From contig NZ_CP088923.1 in assembly GCF_021545845.1 (NCBI RefSeq), positions 3,658,001-3,722,000 on the forward strand: a DNA stretch of 64,000 bases, read 5' to 3'. The notes beneath the pieces are model-generated. The model saw nothing but the letters and a program-made list of their open reading frames with translations. It made no database searches and had not been told where the DNA came from. This DNA is from Rhodanobacter thiooxydans. Lineage in GTDB: Bacteria; Pseudomonadota; Gammaproteobacteria; Xanthomonadales; Rhodanobacteraceae. Position numbers and translations under genes: made by a program. Below, piece by piece: positions 1 to 7,291 of this stretch; the first letter of the stretch is position 1, and each line of letters starts with the position of its first letter.

Positions 1-2
1 GG

Positions 3-174
3 CCCCGGGTAGAGCTGCGGGCCATCCTGGCCCGCACTCGGTGATGAAGCGGAAAGCAACAGCCACAGCAAAGCACCGCTTTGCTGTGGCTTTGCTGTGG
101 CTTCGCTCTCGCTCTTGCTCTTGATCTGGTTCTCCTGAAGAGTGCGCGCAGGATGCGCGCTGCTCTACCCGGGG
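3..174. repeat. Inverted-repeat-bounded non-coding segment with a strong hairpin
   Basis: A perfect 13-bp inverted repeat (CCCCGGGTAGAGC at 3-15, its complement at 162-174) bounds this stretch. Inside, 61-91 forms a perfect hairpin with 14-bp arms (61-74 and 78-91) and an ACC loop; the right arm is followed by a direct copy of CTTTGCTGTGG (79-89 and 90-100). No open frame here has a credible start or family resemblance. Function is not known; it looks like a palindromic intergenic repeat. Confidence 0.6.
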
Positions 175-228
175 TCCCCTCTGCAGCGGCGGGCGGGTGG
201 AGGAAAAGCCCGCAGGGTGGCCGGCATG

Positions 229-400
229 GATGCCGGCCAGTTTGTCGCCAGCACAGGCGACGGCATGGATGCCGGAGTGGAGGCAACGCAGGGAGCGGTT
301 GCCCGATGTGCTGTCGAAAAACCCCGTAGCCCGCACGCGAACCTTGCGGGCATGGCGAGGGCATGGATGCCCGAGTTGAGGCAACGCAAGAGCAGTTGCC
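229..400. repeat. Dispersed double-hairpin repeat, three copies
   Basis: The short palindrome GGCATGGATGCC recurs at about 229, 262 and 360. In the second and third copies it is followed by a second stem with arms GGCAAC/GTTGCC or GCAAC/GTTGC. The 35 bases starting at 351 are identical to those starting at 42859 next to the IS element, so this is a dispersed family. The short frames in this region are carried by the repeats and are not credible genes. Confidence 0.65.
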
Positions 401-442
401 CGATGCCCGGAAAGCGCGGAAGCGGGGTGGCCTTTCTCTTGG

Positions 443-547
443 GTTACTTTCTCTTTACTCCGGGCATCCTGCCCTTCGCCCTTCGGGCCAGCTTCGCTGT
501 TCGCGCACGCATCCTGCGTACGCGTGGCCACGCAAAGAGAAAGTAAC
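443..547. repeat. Long inverted repeat
   Basis: A perfect 14-bp inverted repeat, GTTACTTTCTCTTT at 443-456 and its complement at 534-547, encloses about 77 bp that includes GTGGCC-type palindromes. No coding potential is visible between here and the M28 peptidase start at 726. Confidence 0.55.
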
Positions 548-725
548 TCGGCTGCCAAAGGCAGACGAAAGCTCTTCGCTCTGAAGCCCTCCCCCGCTGC
601 AGAACAAGCAAAGGCATCGCCCGCGAGCGGGCTCCTACATGCGCGCTCCGCCACCCATGACTTCTGGCCTAAGCGGCGATGGCCCGTGCCGCCATAATCG
701 GGGTTCCCCCACGCGGAGTTCCCCG

Positions 726-2156
726 ATGCGCCGTCTCCCCCTCACCCTGCTTGCCGCCGGCCTGCTGGCCAGCGGCATCGCCAGCGCCGCTACCACGATC
801 CCCGTCGCGGCCGTAAAGACGGCCGAACAACTGCGCGACCAGGCGCTGCACGACGACACCGCGTACAAGGTCACCGCGTCGCTGACCACCGAGGTCGGCG
901 CGCGCCTGCCCGGCAGCGCGGCCGACCGCCGCGCGGTCGAGTGGGCCGTGGCGAAGTTCAAGGAGCTCGGCTACGACAAGGTCTACACCGAGCCGGTGAC
1001 GTACCCGTTGTGGGTCCGCCGCAGCGAGCACGCCGCGATCGTGGCGCCGTTTCCGCAGCCGCTGACGCTGACCGCACTAGGCTATTCGCCCGGCACGCCG
1101 AAGGGCGGGCTGAGCGCCGAGGTGGTGAGGTTCGACAGCCTCGACGCGCTGAAGGCGGCCGACCCGGCCAGCGTCAAGGGCCGGATCGTCTACGTCGACT
1201 ACCGTATGCAGCGCGCGAAGGACGGCCACGGCTACGGCATGGGCTCGGCGGTACGCGTGGCCGGCCCGGTGCTCGCCGCGGAGAAGGGCGCGGCCGGCTA
1301 TCTCTTGCGCTCGGCCGGCACCGACGTACACGAACGCGCGCCGCACACCGGCGTCGCCGGCTTCCGCGACTCGACCAAGGCGATCCCCGCCGCCGCGCTG
1401 GCCAACCCCGACGCCGACCAGCTCACCCGCGTGCTGGCCTACGGCAAACCGGTCACGCTGAAGCTCGACCTCGACTGCGGCGTGGTCGGCGAGTACACCG
1501 GCGCCAACGTGATCGGCGAGATCACCGGTCGCAAGCACCCCGACCAGGTGGTGGCGATCGGCGGCCACCTCGACTCGTGGGACCTGGGCACCGGCGCGAT
1601 CGACGACGGCGCTGGCGTGGCCATCGCGATGGCCGCCGGCAAGCTGATCCGCGAGCTGCCGCAGCGCCCCGACCGCACCATCCGGGTGATCGCGTTCGCC
1701 AACGAGGAGATGGGCCTGTGGGGCGGTCGCGCCTACGCCGACAAGCACGCGAAGGAGGTGGCGAAGTTCCAGCTCGGCACCGAGTCGGACTTCGGCGCCG
1801 GCCCGATCTGGCGCATGAGCGCCAGCGTGAAGCCCGCGGCACGCGACGCCATCGCGCAGATCGCCAGGGTGCTGGAGCCGGTCGGCGTGGCCTACGACAC
1901 CGAGCGCCCCGGCGGCGGCGGTTCGGACCTGTCGCAGATGCACGCCAAGGGCATGGCCGCGCTGTCGCTGACCCAGGACGGCACCAGGTACTTCGACTGG
2001 CACCACACTCCGAACGACACGCTGGACAAGATCGACCCGAAGGAACTGGCGCAGAACGTGGCGGTGTACGCGGCGTTCTCGTACATGGCGGCGCAGGCCA
2101 AGGGCGATTTCGGCTCCGCGTTGGGCGCCTTCGCGAAGGACGGCGCCGGCGAGTAA
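726..2156 (+). CDS. Exported M28-family zinc metallopeptidase
   Basis: Secreted or periplasmic aminopeptidase/carboxypeptidase of the M28 family, closest in style to carboxypeptidase Q. The ATG at 726 is chosen because it begins a clean signal peptide (MRRLPLTLL, hydrophobic stretch, SASA-type cleavage site); the frame stays open upstream but without coding character. A protease-associated region occupies about residues 100-270. The two-zinc site is visible: H281 (GGHLDSWD), D293 (AIDDGAG), catalytic and ligand E327/E328 (NEEMG), D355 (TESDFGAG) and H426/H427 (WHHTPNDT). Length (476 aa) fits the family. It stands alone on the plus strand, with palindromic repeats on both sides. The substrate cannot be told from sequence. 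Confidence 0.9.
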   Translation: MRRLPLTLLAAGLLASGIASAATTIPVAAVKTAEQLRDQALHDDTAYKVTASLTTEVGARLPGSAADRRAVEWAVAKFKELGYDKVYTEPVTYPLWVRRSEHAAIVAPFPQPLTLTALGYSPGTPKGGLSAEVVRFDSLDALKAADPASVKGRIVYVDYRMQRAKDGHGYGMGSAVRVAGPVLAAEKGAAGYLLRSAGTDVHERAPHTGVAGFRDSTKAIPAAALANPDADQLTRVLAYGKPVTLKLDLDCGVVGEYTGANVIGEITGRKHPDQVVAIGGHLDSWDLGTGAIDDGAGVAIAMAAGKLIRELPQRPDRTIRVIAFANEEMGLWGGRAYADKHAKEVAKFQLGTESDFGAGPIWRMSASVKPAARDAIAQIARVLEPVGVAYDTERPGGGGSDLSQMHAKGMAALSLTQDGTRYFDWHHTPNDTLDKIDPKELAQNVAVYAAFSYMAAQAKGDFGSALGAFAKDGAGE

Positions 2157-2163
2157 ACAGCGG

Positions 2164-2277
2164 TGCTCCCTCCCCTGCAACGCAGGGGAGGGCCGGGGTG
2201 GGGTCGCTCTTCAGACAGGACCCAAGATCAAAAGCGACCCCCTCCCAACCTCCCCATGCGCAGCAGGGGGAGGAGCA
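2164..2277. repeat. Intergenic imperfect inverted repeat
   Basis: Outer arms TGCTCCCTCCCCTGC (from 2164) and an imperfect complement ending near 2277 enclose a second pair of arms around GGGGTCGCT/AGCGACCCC. A compact hairpin (CCCTCCCCTGC, loop AAC, GCAGGGGAGGG) sits just after the M28 stop. It may terminate transcription, but there is no T-tract. Confidence 0.5.
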
Positions 2278-2286
2278 AAGCACCGC

Positions 2287-2670
2287 TTACTTCGCGTAGT
2301 ACGCCCCCGAGGCCACCAGCGGCTCGGGTATGCAAAACGTCTTCGGCATCACGGTGATCGCGATCGGCACCAGCACTTCCTTCTCGACGCCGCCCACGCT
2401 GGCGCACAAGGCCTCCGGCGGCAGCTGGTAGTGGATGATGCGCACGGTGTACTGCGGGCAGACGTCCGAACAGGGGTGCTCGGCGATCACCGGCACGCCG
2501 CGATAGCGGCCCACATCCACCGTGGTATGCATCAGCGTGGCCTTGTCCCACGGCTTGCCGGCCCAGGCCTGCAGTGCGGCGGCATCCATCGACGCGGGGG
2601 TGCCGGCATGGACGCAGGCGACCACACTGGCGGCGGCGAATACGATGGCGATCGTGCTCGGGCGACGCAT
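2287..2670 (-). CDS. Small putative lipoprotein of unknown function
   Basis: A 127-aa protein with an N-terminal hydrophobic stretch ending in Val-Val-Ala-Cys, a plausible though non-ideal lipobox (a signal-peptidase I product is the alternative). The mature part has several cysteines (AEHPCSDVCPQY, EALCASVGG, KTFCIPEP) that may form disulfides in the periplasm. I recognise no family. It lies convergent to the M28 peptidase and upstream of nothing obvious: the next minus-strand gene, the broken RND permease, starts 116 bp beyond its own start and would be transcribed toward it. Confidence 0.55.
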   Translation of the reverse strand: MRRPSTIAIVFAAASVVACVHAGTPASMDAAALQAWAGKPWDKATLMHTTVDVGRYRGVPVIAEHPCSDVCPQYTVRIIHYQLPPEALCASVGGVEKEVLVPIAITVMPKTFCIPEPLVASGAYYAK

Positions 2671-2785
2671 GTCCGCTCCCTCGCTGACGGAGCGCTCAGC
2701 CTAGTTGCGCGCGGCTGGATATCGCAAGCTACGCCGCCCGCGCGGGCAGGCTCGCGCGCCGGAAGCGCCGCCGCAGCTGGTCCAT

Positions 2786-3386
2786 TCACAGATAGATCAC
2801 CGGCGTCAGGTACAGCGTGAGCACCTGCGAGAACAGCAGGCTGCCGACCACCGCCAGACCCAGCGAGCGGCGTACCTCGGCGCCGGCGCCGAGCCCCAAC
2901 GCGATCGGCAGCGTACCGGCCATCGCCGCCATGGTGGTCATCACGATCGGGCGGAAGCGCACGCGGCGGGCGTCGACGATGGCCTGCGCCGGCGCCATAC
3001 CTTCCTCGCGCTGCCGCTCCAGCGCGAAGTCGATCAGCATGATCGCGTTCTTCTTGACGATGCCGATCAGCATCACGATGCCGACGGAGGCGAACAGGTC
3101 GAGCGAGGCGTTGGCGACGTGCTCGAAGCCCGGCAGCGCGGCGAATGCACGGGTTACCTTGCCGCTCCACTCGTACAACTGGTCGAGGTTCACCGACTGC
3201 AGCGTGTACTGGTACTGCGCGCGTATATCACGCCGAACGTGCCGAGCACCGAGATCGGCGGCGCACCGCCGGGATCAGCGTGGCGGACAGGTTGCCGAGG
3301 AACGGGTAGATCACGAACACCAGCAGCGCCGTCATCAGCAGCAGGGTCATCACCGGGCGGCGGATGCAGAGCTCGGGGATGTTCAT
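2786..3386 (-). pseudogene. Broken RND efflux permease (MdtB/MdtC type)
   Basis: Four collinear fragments of a permease normally about 1,030 aa remain in 601 bp. The start (ATG 3386) gives MNIPELCIRRPVMTLLLMTA, which joins directly to a segment matching the second transmembrane region ([13 protein letters not shown]). A frameshift follows, with [10 protein letters not shown] continuing in another frame before a stop. Then a porter-domain piece (QYQYTLQ...LYEWSGK...LPGFEHV) joins straight to the last three transmembrane helices ([21 protein letters not shown] to LTPVIYL). The porter core, most helices and the proton-relay region are gone, so it cannot pump. It begins 5 bp after the fusion-protein frame, as in intact mdtABC-like operons. 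Similarity is recalled from E. coli MdtB/C. Confidence 0.85.
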
Positions 3387-3390
3387 CCGA

Positions 3391-4176
3391 TCAGCTCCGC
3401 TTGACGGTGGCAGCGCTGCCGTCGACCAGCAGCATCTGGCCCTCGGTGACCACCTGCTCGCCAGCCTTGAGGCCCTTGTCGATCACCGCGCGCCCGGCGC
3501 TGGTCGGGCCGGGCGTGACGTAGCGCTGCTGCACTTTGCCATCGGTACCGAGCACGAACACGAAGCTGCCGCTGCTGGAACTTTGCAGCGCCTGCACCGG
3601 CACGCTGACCACGCCGGCCAGGCGCGTGGTGGGCGGCATCACCCGCACGAACTGGCCCGGGGTGAGCGGGTGTTCGCCATTGTCGAAGCGCGCCTTCAGC
3701 ACGATGGTGCCGGTGGTGGCGTCAACCGCGTTGTCGACGAATTCCAGCGTACCGGCCAGCGGCGTGCCTGGTCGCCGGAGACGGTCACCTGTACGGCGAG
3801 CGCGCCACTGACCAGCGCGGCGCGCACGGCGGGCAGGCTGTCCTCGGGGATGTTGAACGCCACGCGCACCGGCTCGACCTGGTTGAGCACCACGAGGTTG
3901 GTGCTGTCGGTGCTGATCTGCGTGCCCGGCCACGCCAGCGGCGCGCCGGCGATGCCGTCGAACGGGGCGACGATGCGCGCATAGTCGAGCTGGGTCTGCG
4001 CCAGTTCCTGCGCGGCGCGGTCGCTCTGCAAGGTGGCGCTGACCGCCTCGACCGGCACCGCCGCCAGCGTCCTGGCAGCCTGCTCGGCGCTGTCACCGCC
4101 GCCGCGTCCGAAGCGCACGACCAGCGCGACCGCCAGCAAGGCAACCACGACGAGGGCGATTTTTTTTCCAGGACAT
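3391..4176 (-). pseudogene. Broken RND membrane fusion protein (MdtA/HlyD type)
   Basis: The periplasmic adaptor of an RND efflux pump, disrupted three ways. The ATG at 4176 starts MSWKK, but a run of eight A residues (4160-4167, coding strand) throws the frame; with seven A the reading continues as [11 protein letters not shown], a normal membrane anchor. After VPVEAVSAT the sequence jumps to [20 protein letters not shown], so the first half of the lipoyl/hairpin region is deleted. A further frameshift near 3765-3775 separates the beta-barrel piece ([17 protein letters not shown]) from the C-terminal piece ([19 protein letters not shown] to ATVKRS). It ends 5 bp before the permease start. 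The A-run shift could be a sequencing error, but the internal deletion could not. Confidence 0.85.
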
Positions 4177-4358
4177 GCGCGAGGCTTCTCGATCTTCGCG
4201 CCACGCGCGGTGGCGATGCGGGTGCGGCTGGGAACCGCAGGGCCGACGACTATGCGCCAAGCTCACGACAACGCATGCACTGGCTCCGGGTTGACCCGTC
4301 CCGCACCACGCCGGTCCCCACTACACCGCGGATCGGCTCACGAGAGACCGCGACCAAT

Positions 4359-4374
4359 GGCACTGGCCAGTGCC
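4359..4374. promoter_or_regulatory. 16-bp perfect palindrome between marR and the dead efflux operon
   Basis: GGCACTGGCCAGTGCC is a perfect palindrome located 12 bp past the marR stop and about 180 bp upstream of the fusion-protein pseudogene. MarR dimers bind palindromes of about this size, so it may be an operator left from the efflux operon; a repeat remnant is the alternative. The rest of 4177-4385 shows nothing else recognisable. Confidence 0.3.
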
Positions 4375-4385
4375 GCAGGCACGGA

Positions 4386-4841
4386 TCACGGCGTGCCCGG
4401 CTCGCCCTGCTCCAGCGCCTGCAGGTTGTCCTTGATCCGGCCGATCACCGCCAACGCCTGCTGCAGCTCGTCGTGGTCGATGCCGCGGGTGGCGTCCTTG
4501 CGCAGCTCGCGCGCGATCAGTTCCATGTCGCCTACGATCACCCGCGCCTGCTCGGTGACGTACAGCCGCCAGGCGCGGCGGTCCTTCGGGTCCGGCCGGC
4601 GCTCGACGAAGCCGGCCGCCTGCAGCCGGTCGATCACCCGGCCCACCGCGATCGGCTCCATTTCCAGGAATTCGGCCAGCTCGGTTTGCCGCAGGCCCTC
4701 GCGGTGGTACAACACCTTGGTGGCGCGCCACTGCGCGCGGGTCAAGCCGAATTTCACCGCGCGCCGGTCGAAATGCTTGCGGAACAGCAAGGTCACGTCG
4801 CTGAGCAGGTAGCCGAAGGAGAGGTCTTCCGTTTTCGCCAT
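4386..4841 (-). CDS. MarR-family transcriptional regulator
   Basis: A 151-aa winged-helix repressor. Start is the ATG at 4841 (MAKTEDLSF); the frame remains open far upstream only because the opposite strand codes for the macro protein. The DNA-binding core is clear: a recognition region with [20 protein letters not shown], then [20 protein letters not shown] forming the wing (DRR motif). Flanking helices would form the dimer interface and ligand pocket. It lies upstream of, and in the same direction as, the broken membrane fusion protein and RND permease, the classic arrangement in which MarR represses its own efflux operon. The regulator has outlived its target. Confidence 0.9.
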   Translation of the reverse strand: MAKTEDLSFGYLLSDVTLLFRKHFDRRAVKFGLTRAQWRATKVLYHREGLRQTELAEFLEMEPIAVGRVIDRLQAAGFVERRPDPKDRRAWRLYVTEQARVIVGDMELIARELRKDATRGIDHDELQQALAVIGRIKDNLQALEQGEPGTP

Positions 4842-4901
4842 GGTCCGTTGCCGCTCCGCCGCGCCAATGCCTGTCCGAAGCATAAGGTAAGCTGCCGCCC
4901 C

Positions 4902-5420
4902 ATGCCCATCGAAGTCATCCATGCCGACATCACCCGCCTGGCGCTGGACGCCATCGTCAACGCGGCCAACCCCAGCCTGCTCGGCGGCGGCGGGGTGGAT
5001 GGCGCGATCCACCGCGCCGCCGGCCCGGCCCTGTTCAAGGCCTGCCGTGCGCTGCCGGAGATCGCTCCCGGCGTACGCTGCCCCACCGGCGAGGCGCGCA
5101 TCACGCCCGGCTTCGCGCTGCCCGCGCGCTGGGTGATCCACACGGTCGGGCCGGTCTGGCGTGGCGGCGACGACGGCGAAGCCGAGCTGCTGGCGCGCTG
5201 CCACCGCAACGCGCTGCACCTGCTGCGTGGGCAACAACTGCGCACCATCGCATTCCCGGCGATCAGCTGCGGCGTCTACGGCTACCCCGCCGCGCAGGCT
5301 GCTGCAGTGGCGGTGGCCACGCTGCGCGACGAGCTGGCCGCCGCGGACGACATCGAAGTGACGCTGTGCTGCTTCAGCGAAGGCATGCGCGCGGTGTTCC
5401 AGCACGCGCTGACGGTGTAG
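4902..5420 (+). CDS. Macro-domain protein, probable O-acetyl-ADP-ribose deacetylase
   Basis: A 172-aa single macro domain of the YmdB/MacroD class. These enzymes remove the acetyl group from O-acetyl-ADP-ribose and can hydrolyse ADP-ribosyl-glutamate/aspartate. Visible signatures are the start [13 protein letters not shown], the ligand-binding [26 protein letters not shown], the GEARITPGF loop, IHTVGPVW and [12 protein letters not shown]. The ATG at 4902 gives the usual family N-terminus. It is divergent from marR with a 60-bp gap, so the two may share a control region. Its stop codon lies inside the left arm of a palindromic repeat. Confidence 0.92.
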   Translation: MPIEVIHADITRLALDAIVNAANPSLLGGGGVDGAIHRAAGPALFKACRALPEIAPGVRCPTGEARITPGFALPARWVIHTVGPVWRGGDDGEAELLARCHRNALHLLRGQQLRTIAFPAISCGVYGYPAAQAAAVAVATLRDELAAADDIEVTLCCFSEGMRAVFQHALTV

Positions 5421-5517
5421 GGCGGGCACCGCCCGCCGATCTGCACCTGCCCGGTGGAAAACCTGTCTGCCGCCCTCGGCCGCACCGGCAAAAGCCGGCG
5501 GGCCGTGCCCGCCCTAC
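5417..5517. repeat. REP-like inverted repeat, family A
   Basis: Left arm 5417-5437 and right arm 5497-5517 are 21-bp near-perfect complements beginning GTAGGGCGGGCAC; each arm is itself partly self-complementary. The TAG stop of the macro gene is part of the left arm. A second copy lies at 36981-37044 after rph. Confidence 0.75.
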
Positions 5518-5576
5518 AGCGCTTTGCTCCTTGCCTCGTGGCCATGCGTGCGGAAAACGGCGGACTGTGGCCGGTT

Positions 5577-5605
5577 TGAGAGGTTGAAAAAATCACAACC
5601 TCTCA
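5577..5605 (-). repeat. 29-bp hairpin repeat containing the batD stop codon
   Basis: Read on the minus strand this is TGAGAGGTTG, a 9-base loop TGATTTTTT, then CAACCTCTCA: a perfect 10-bp stem. The first three bases are the TGA stop of batD. An identical copy, in the same orientation relative to its gene, contains the stop of the PilZ gene (42812-42840). It could act as a terminator or 3'-end stabiliser. Confidence 0.7.
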
Positions 5606-7291
5606 GTGCAGCTTGAATGGGTATAGCGGCGCCAGCCCGGAGTCCTCGCCGGCAACGACGGCACGCCAGGCGAAGCCGCGCTTGAACGCTTCGGCCAGGT
5701 TCACGCCGGCATCGGGTGACGGCGCGGCAGCGTAGTGGCGCTGCTGCAGGGTTTCGATCGCAGTGCGCTGCGCGGCGTCGTCCAGCGCCGCCGACAACTC
5801 GCCCAGGTGCTGGATCGCCGGCCGTTCCGCGCGCGCCCAGGCCAGCAGGGTGCGTACTTGCGCGGCCGCATCGCTGCCGCGCGCCGCGGCGAGGAAGGCC
5901 AGCTGGCCGTTGCGCGCCGAAGTGCGCGCTGCGGCCGGCGGCGTCACCGGCGAGGCGCGCCGGCGGCGCTGCCACAGCCACCAGGCCAGCACGCTGAGCA
6001 GCCATAGGCCGAGGCTGGCCAGCGCGATCCGGCGCCATGGCATGGTGGCGGGCGCCACCGGGCTGGGTGTGGCGGCGGCGCTGCCCACCGCTTCGACTGG
6101 TGCGGACGGCGCGGCGGCAGCAGCCGCACCGATCGCCGGCAGTACGCTGATGCTGTGCGCGGGGATCTGCGCTACTTCCACCTTGTCGGTCAGCACGTTC
6201 CACCACTTCAGCGTGGTGGCGGGAATGGTCAGCATGCCGGCGTGTTCAGGCACGATGGCGAACGACTGCTGGCGCCGGCCGATGACCCACTGGCCGTCCT
6301 GGCGGTTGCCGGTGACCGGCTTGTCCGGATACACCGTAGCGCCGTCCAGCGGCGGCAGGCTCAGCGCCGGCAGCGCTTCGTACGACAGCCCGCTGGCCTG
6401 CAGGTTCATGGTCAGGTTGAGCGGCTGGCCGACCCGCGGCGACGCGCTCTGCGCGGTCGGCCAGCCGTCCAGGCTCAGGCTCAGCTGGCGCGCGGGCAGC
6501 CATGCGCTACCGCCCCAGTCGGCCGGTGCCGGTTTCACCTCGATCGTCTGTGCGGGCGCGCTGGCGCTGACCGGCACGGTGGCGCCGAAAAAGCTGTTGG
6601 GATCGCGCGGGTCGGCGGCCTCGCCCTGGAAATCCACCGGCGGAATCTCGACCTTGCCGGCGTGCTGCGGGATCAGCGCGTAGCGTTGCTCCAGCACGTG
6701 ATAGGTACGGCCGCCGCGCTCGGCGTCGTAGTTCAGGCCCTTGCCGAGCGCGCTGACTTCCACGCCATCGACCTGCGGCGGTGACGGTGCGTCGCCGCCG
6801 ATGCGGTTGGCGTAGTACAGGCGCACCACGTAGGTCAGCTGCTGGCCGACGTAGCCATGCGCCGGCTCGACCTGCGATTCCATGAAGACGTCGCGCTGGG
6901 TGGCGACCGCCGCGGTCGAGTCTGGGGCGGTCACGGTGAGTTGCAGCGGCGCCGTGCGGCTGCCGGCCACGCTGAGCGCGGGAATCTGCAGCACGCCGAC
7001 GTGGCGCGGCCGCAACGCCACGCCGAAGGTCAGCTCGGCGCTGGCCCGGCCGTTGACCACGCTGAGGCTGTTGTTCTGTGAGGTACCGAGCAGCTGGAAG
7101 TCCTGGTTCAGCGCGCGCAGATCGGGCGCCGCGGCGCCGGTGTCGCCCTGCACGCGCACGTTCAGCGTCACCGTCTCGCCCAGTTGCACGTGGTCGCGAT
7201 CCAGCGTGGCGGTCACCTCGGCGGCGCCGGCCAGCACCGGAACCAGCGCCAGCATCAGCAGGCACCCATGCACGACATGTCGGAACTTCAC
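5603..7291 (-). CDS. batD: BatD-like membrane protein
   Basis: Last gene of the moxR-bat operon, 562 aa. BatD proteins are periplasmically exposed, membrane-anchored partners of the VWA proteins BatA/BatB, linked to envelope stress and oxygen tolerance in other bacteria; the molecular role is unproven. A signal peptide (residues 1-23) is followed by Ig-like beta domains beginning EVTATLDRDHVQLGETVTLNV and a conserved stretch FLGTS-like (QLLGTSQNNS, VVNGRASAEL). One transmembrane helix lies near residue 435 (IALASLGLWLLSVLAWWLW), then a cytoplasmic tail rich in Ala/Arg. The start overlaps the preceding gene by 4 bp. Confidence 0.85.
   Translation of the reverse strand: MKFRHVVHGCLLMLALVPVLAGAAEVTATLDRDHVQLGETVTLNVRVQGDTGAAAPDLRALNQDFQLLGTSQNNSLSVVNGRASAELTFGVALRPRHVGVLQIPALSVAGSRTAPLQLTVTAPDSTAAVATQRDVFMESQVEPAHGYVGQQLTYVVRLYYANRIGGDAPSPPQVDGVEVSALGKGLNYDAERGGRTYHVLEQRYALIPQHAGKVEIPPVDFQGEAADPRDPNSFFGATVPVSASAPAQTIEVKPAPADWGGSAWLPARQLSLSLDGWPTAQSASPRVGQPLNLTMNLQASGLSYEALPALSLPPLDGATVYPDKPVTGNRQDGQWVIGRRQQSFAIVPEHAGMLTIPATTLKWWNVLTDKVEVAQIPAHSISVLPAIGAAAAAAPSAPVEAVGSAAATPSPVAPATMPWRRIALASLGLWLLSVLAWWLWQRRRRASPVTPPAAARTSARNGQLAFLAAARGSDAAAQVRTLLAWARAERPAIQHLGELSAALDDAAQRTAIETLQQRHYAAAPSPDAGVNLAEAFKRGFAWRAVVAGEDSGLAPLYPFKLH

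Noticed and set aside
81-584. Short open frames in the left-hand repeat region
   Set aside because: They consist of repeat sequence, overlap in several frames and share their peptides with the repeat copies, not with proteins.
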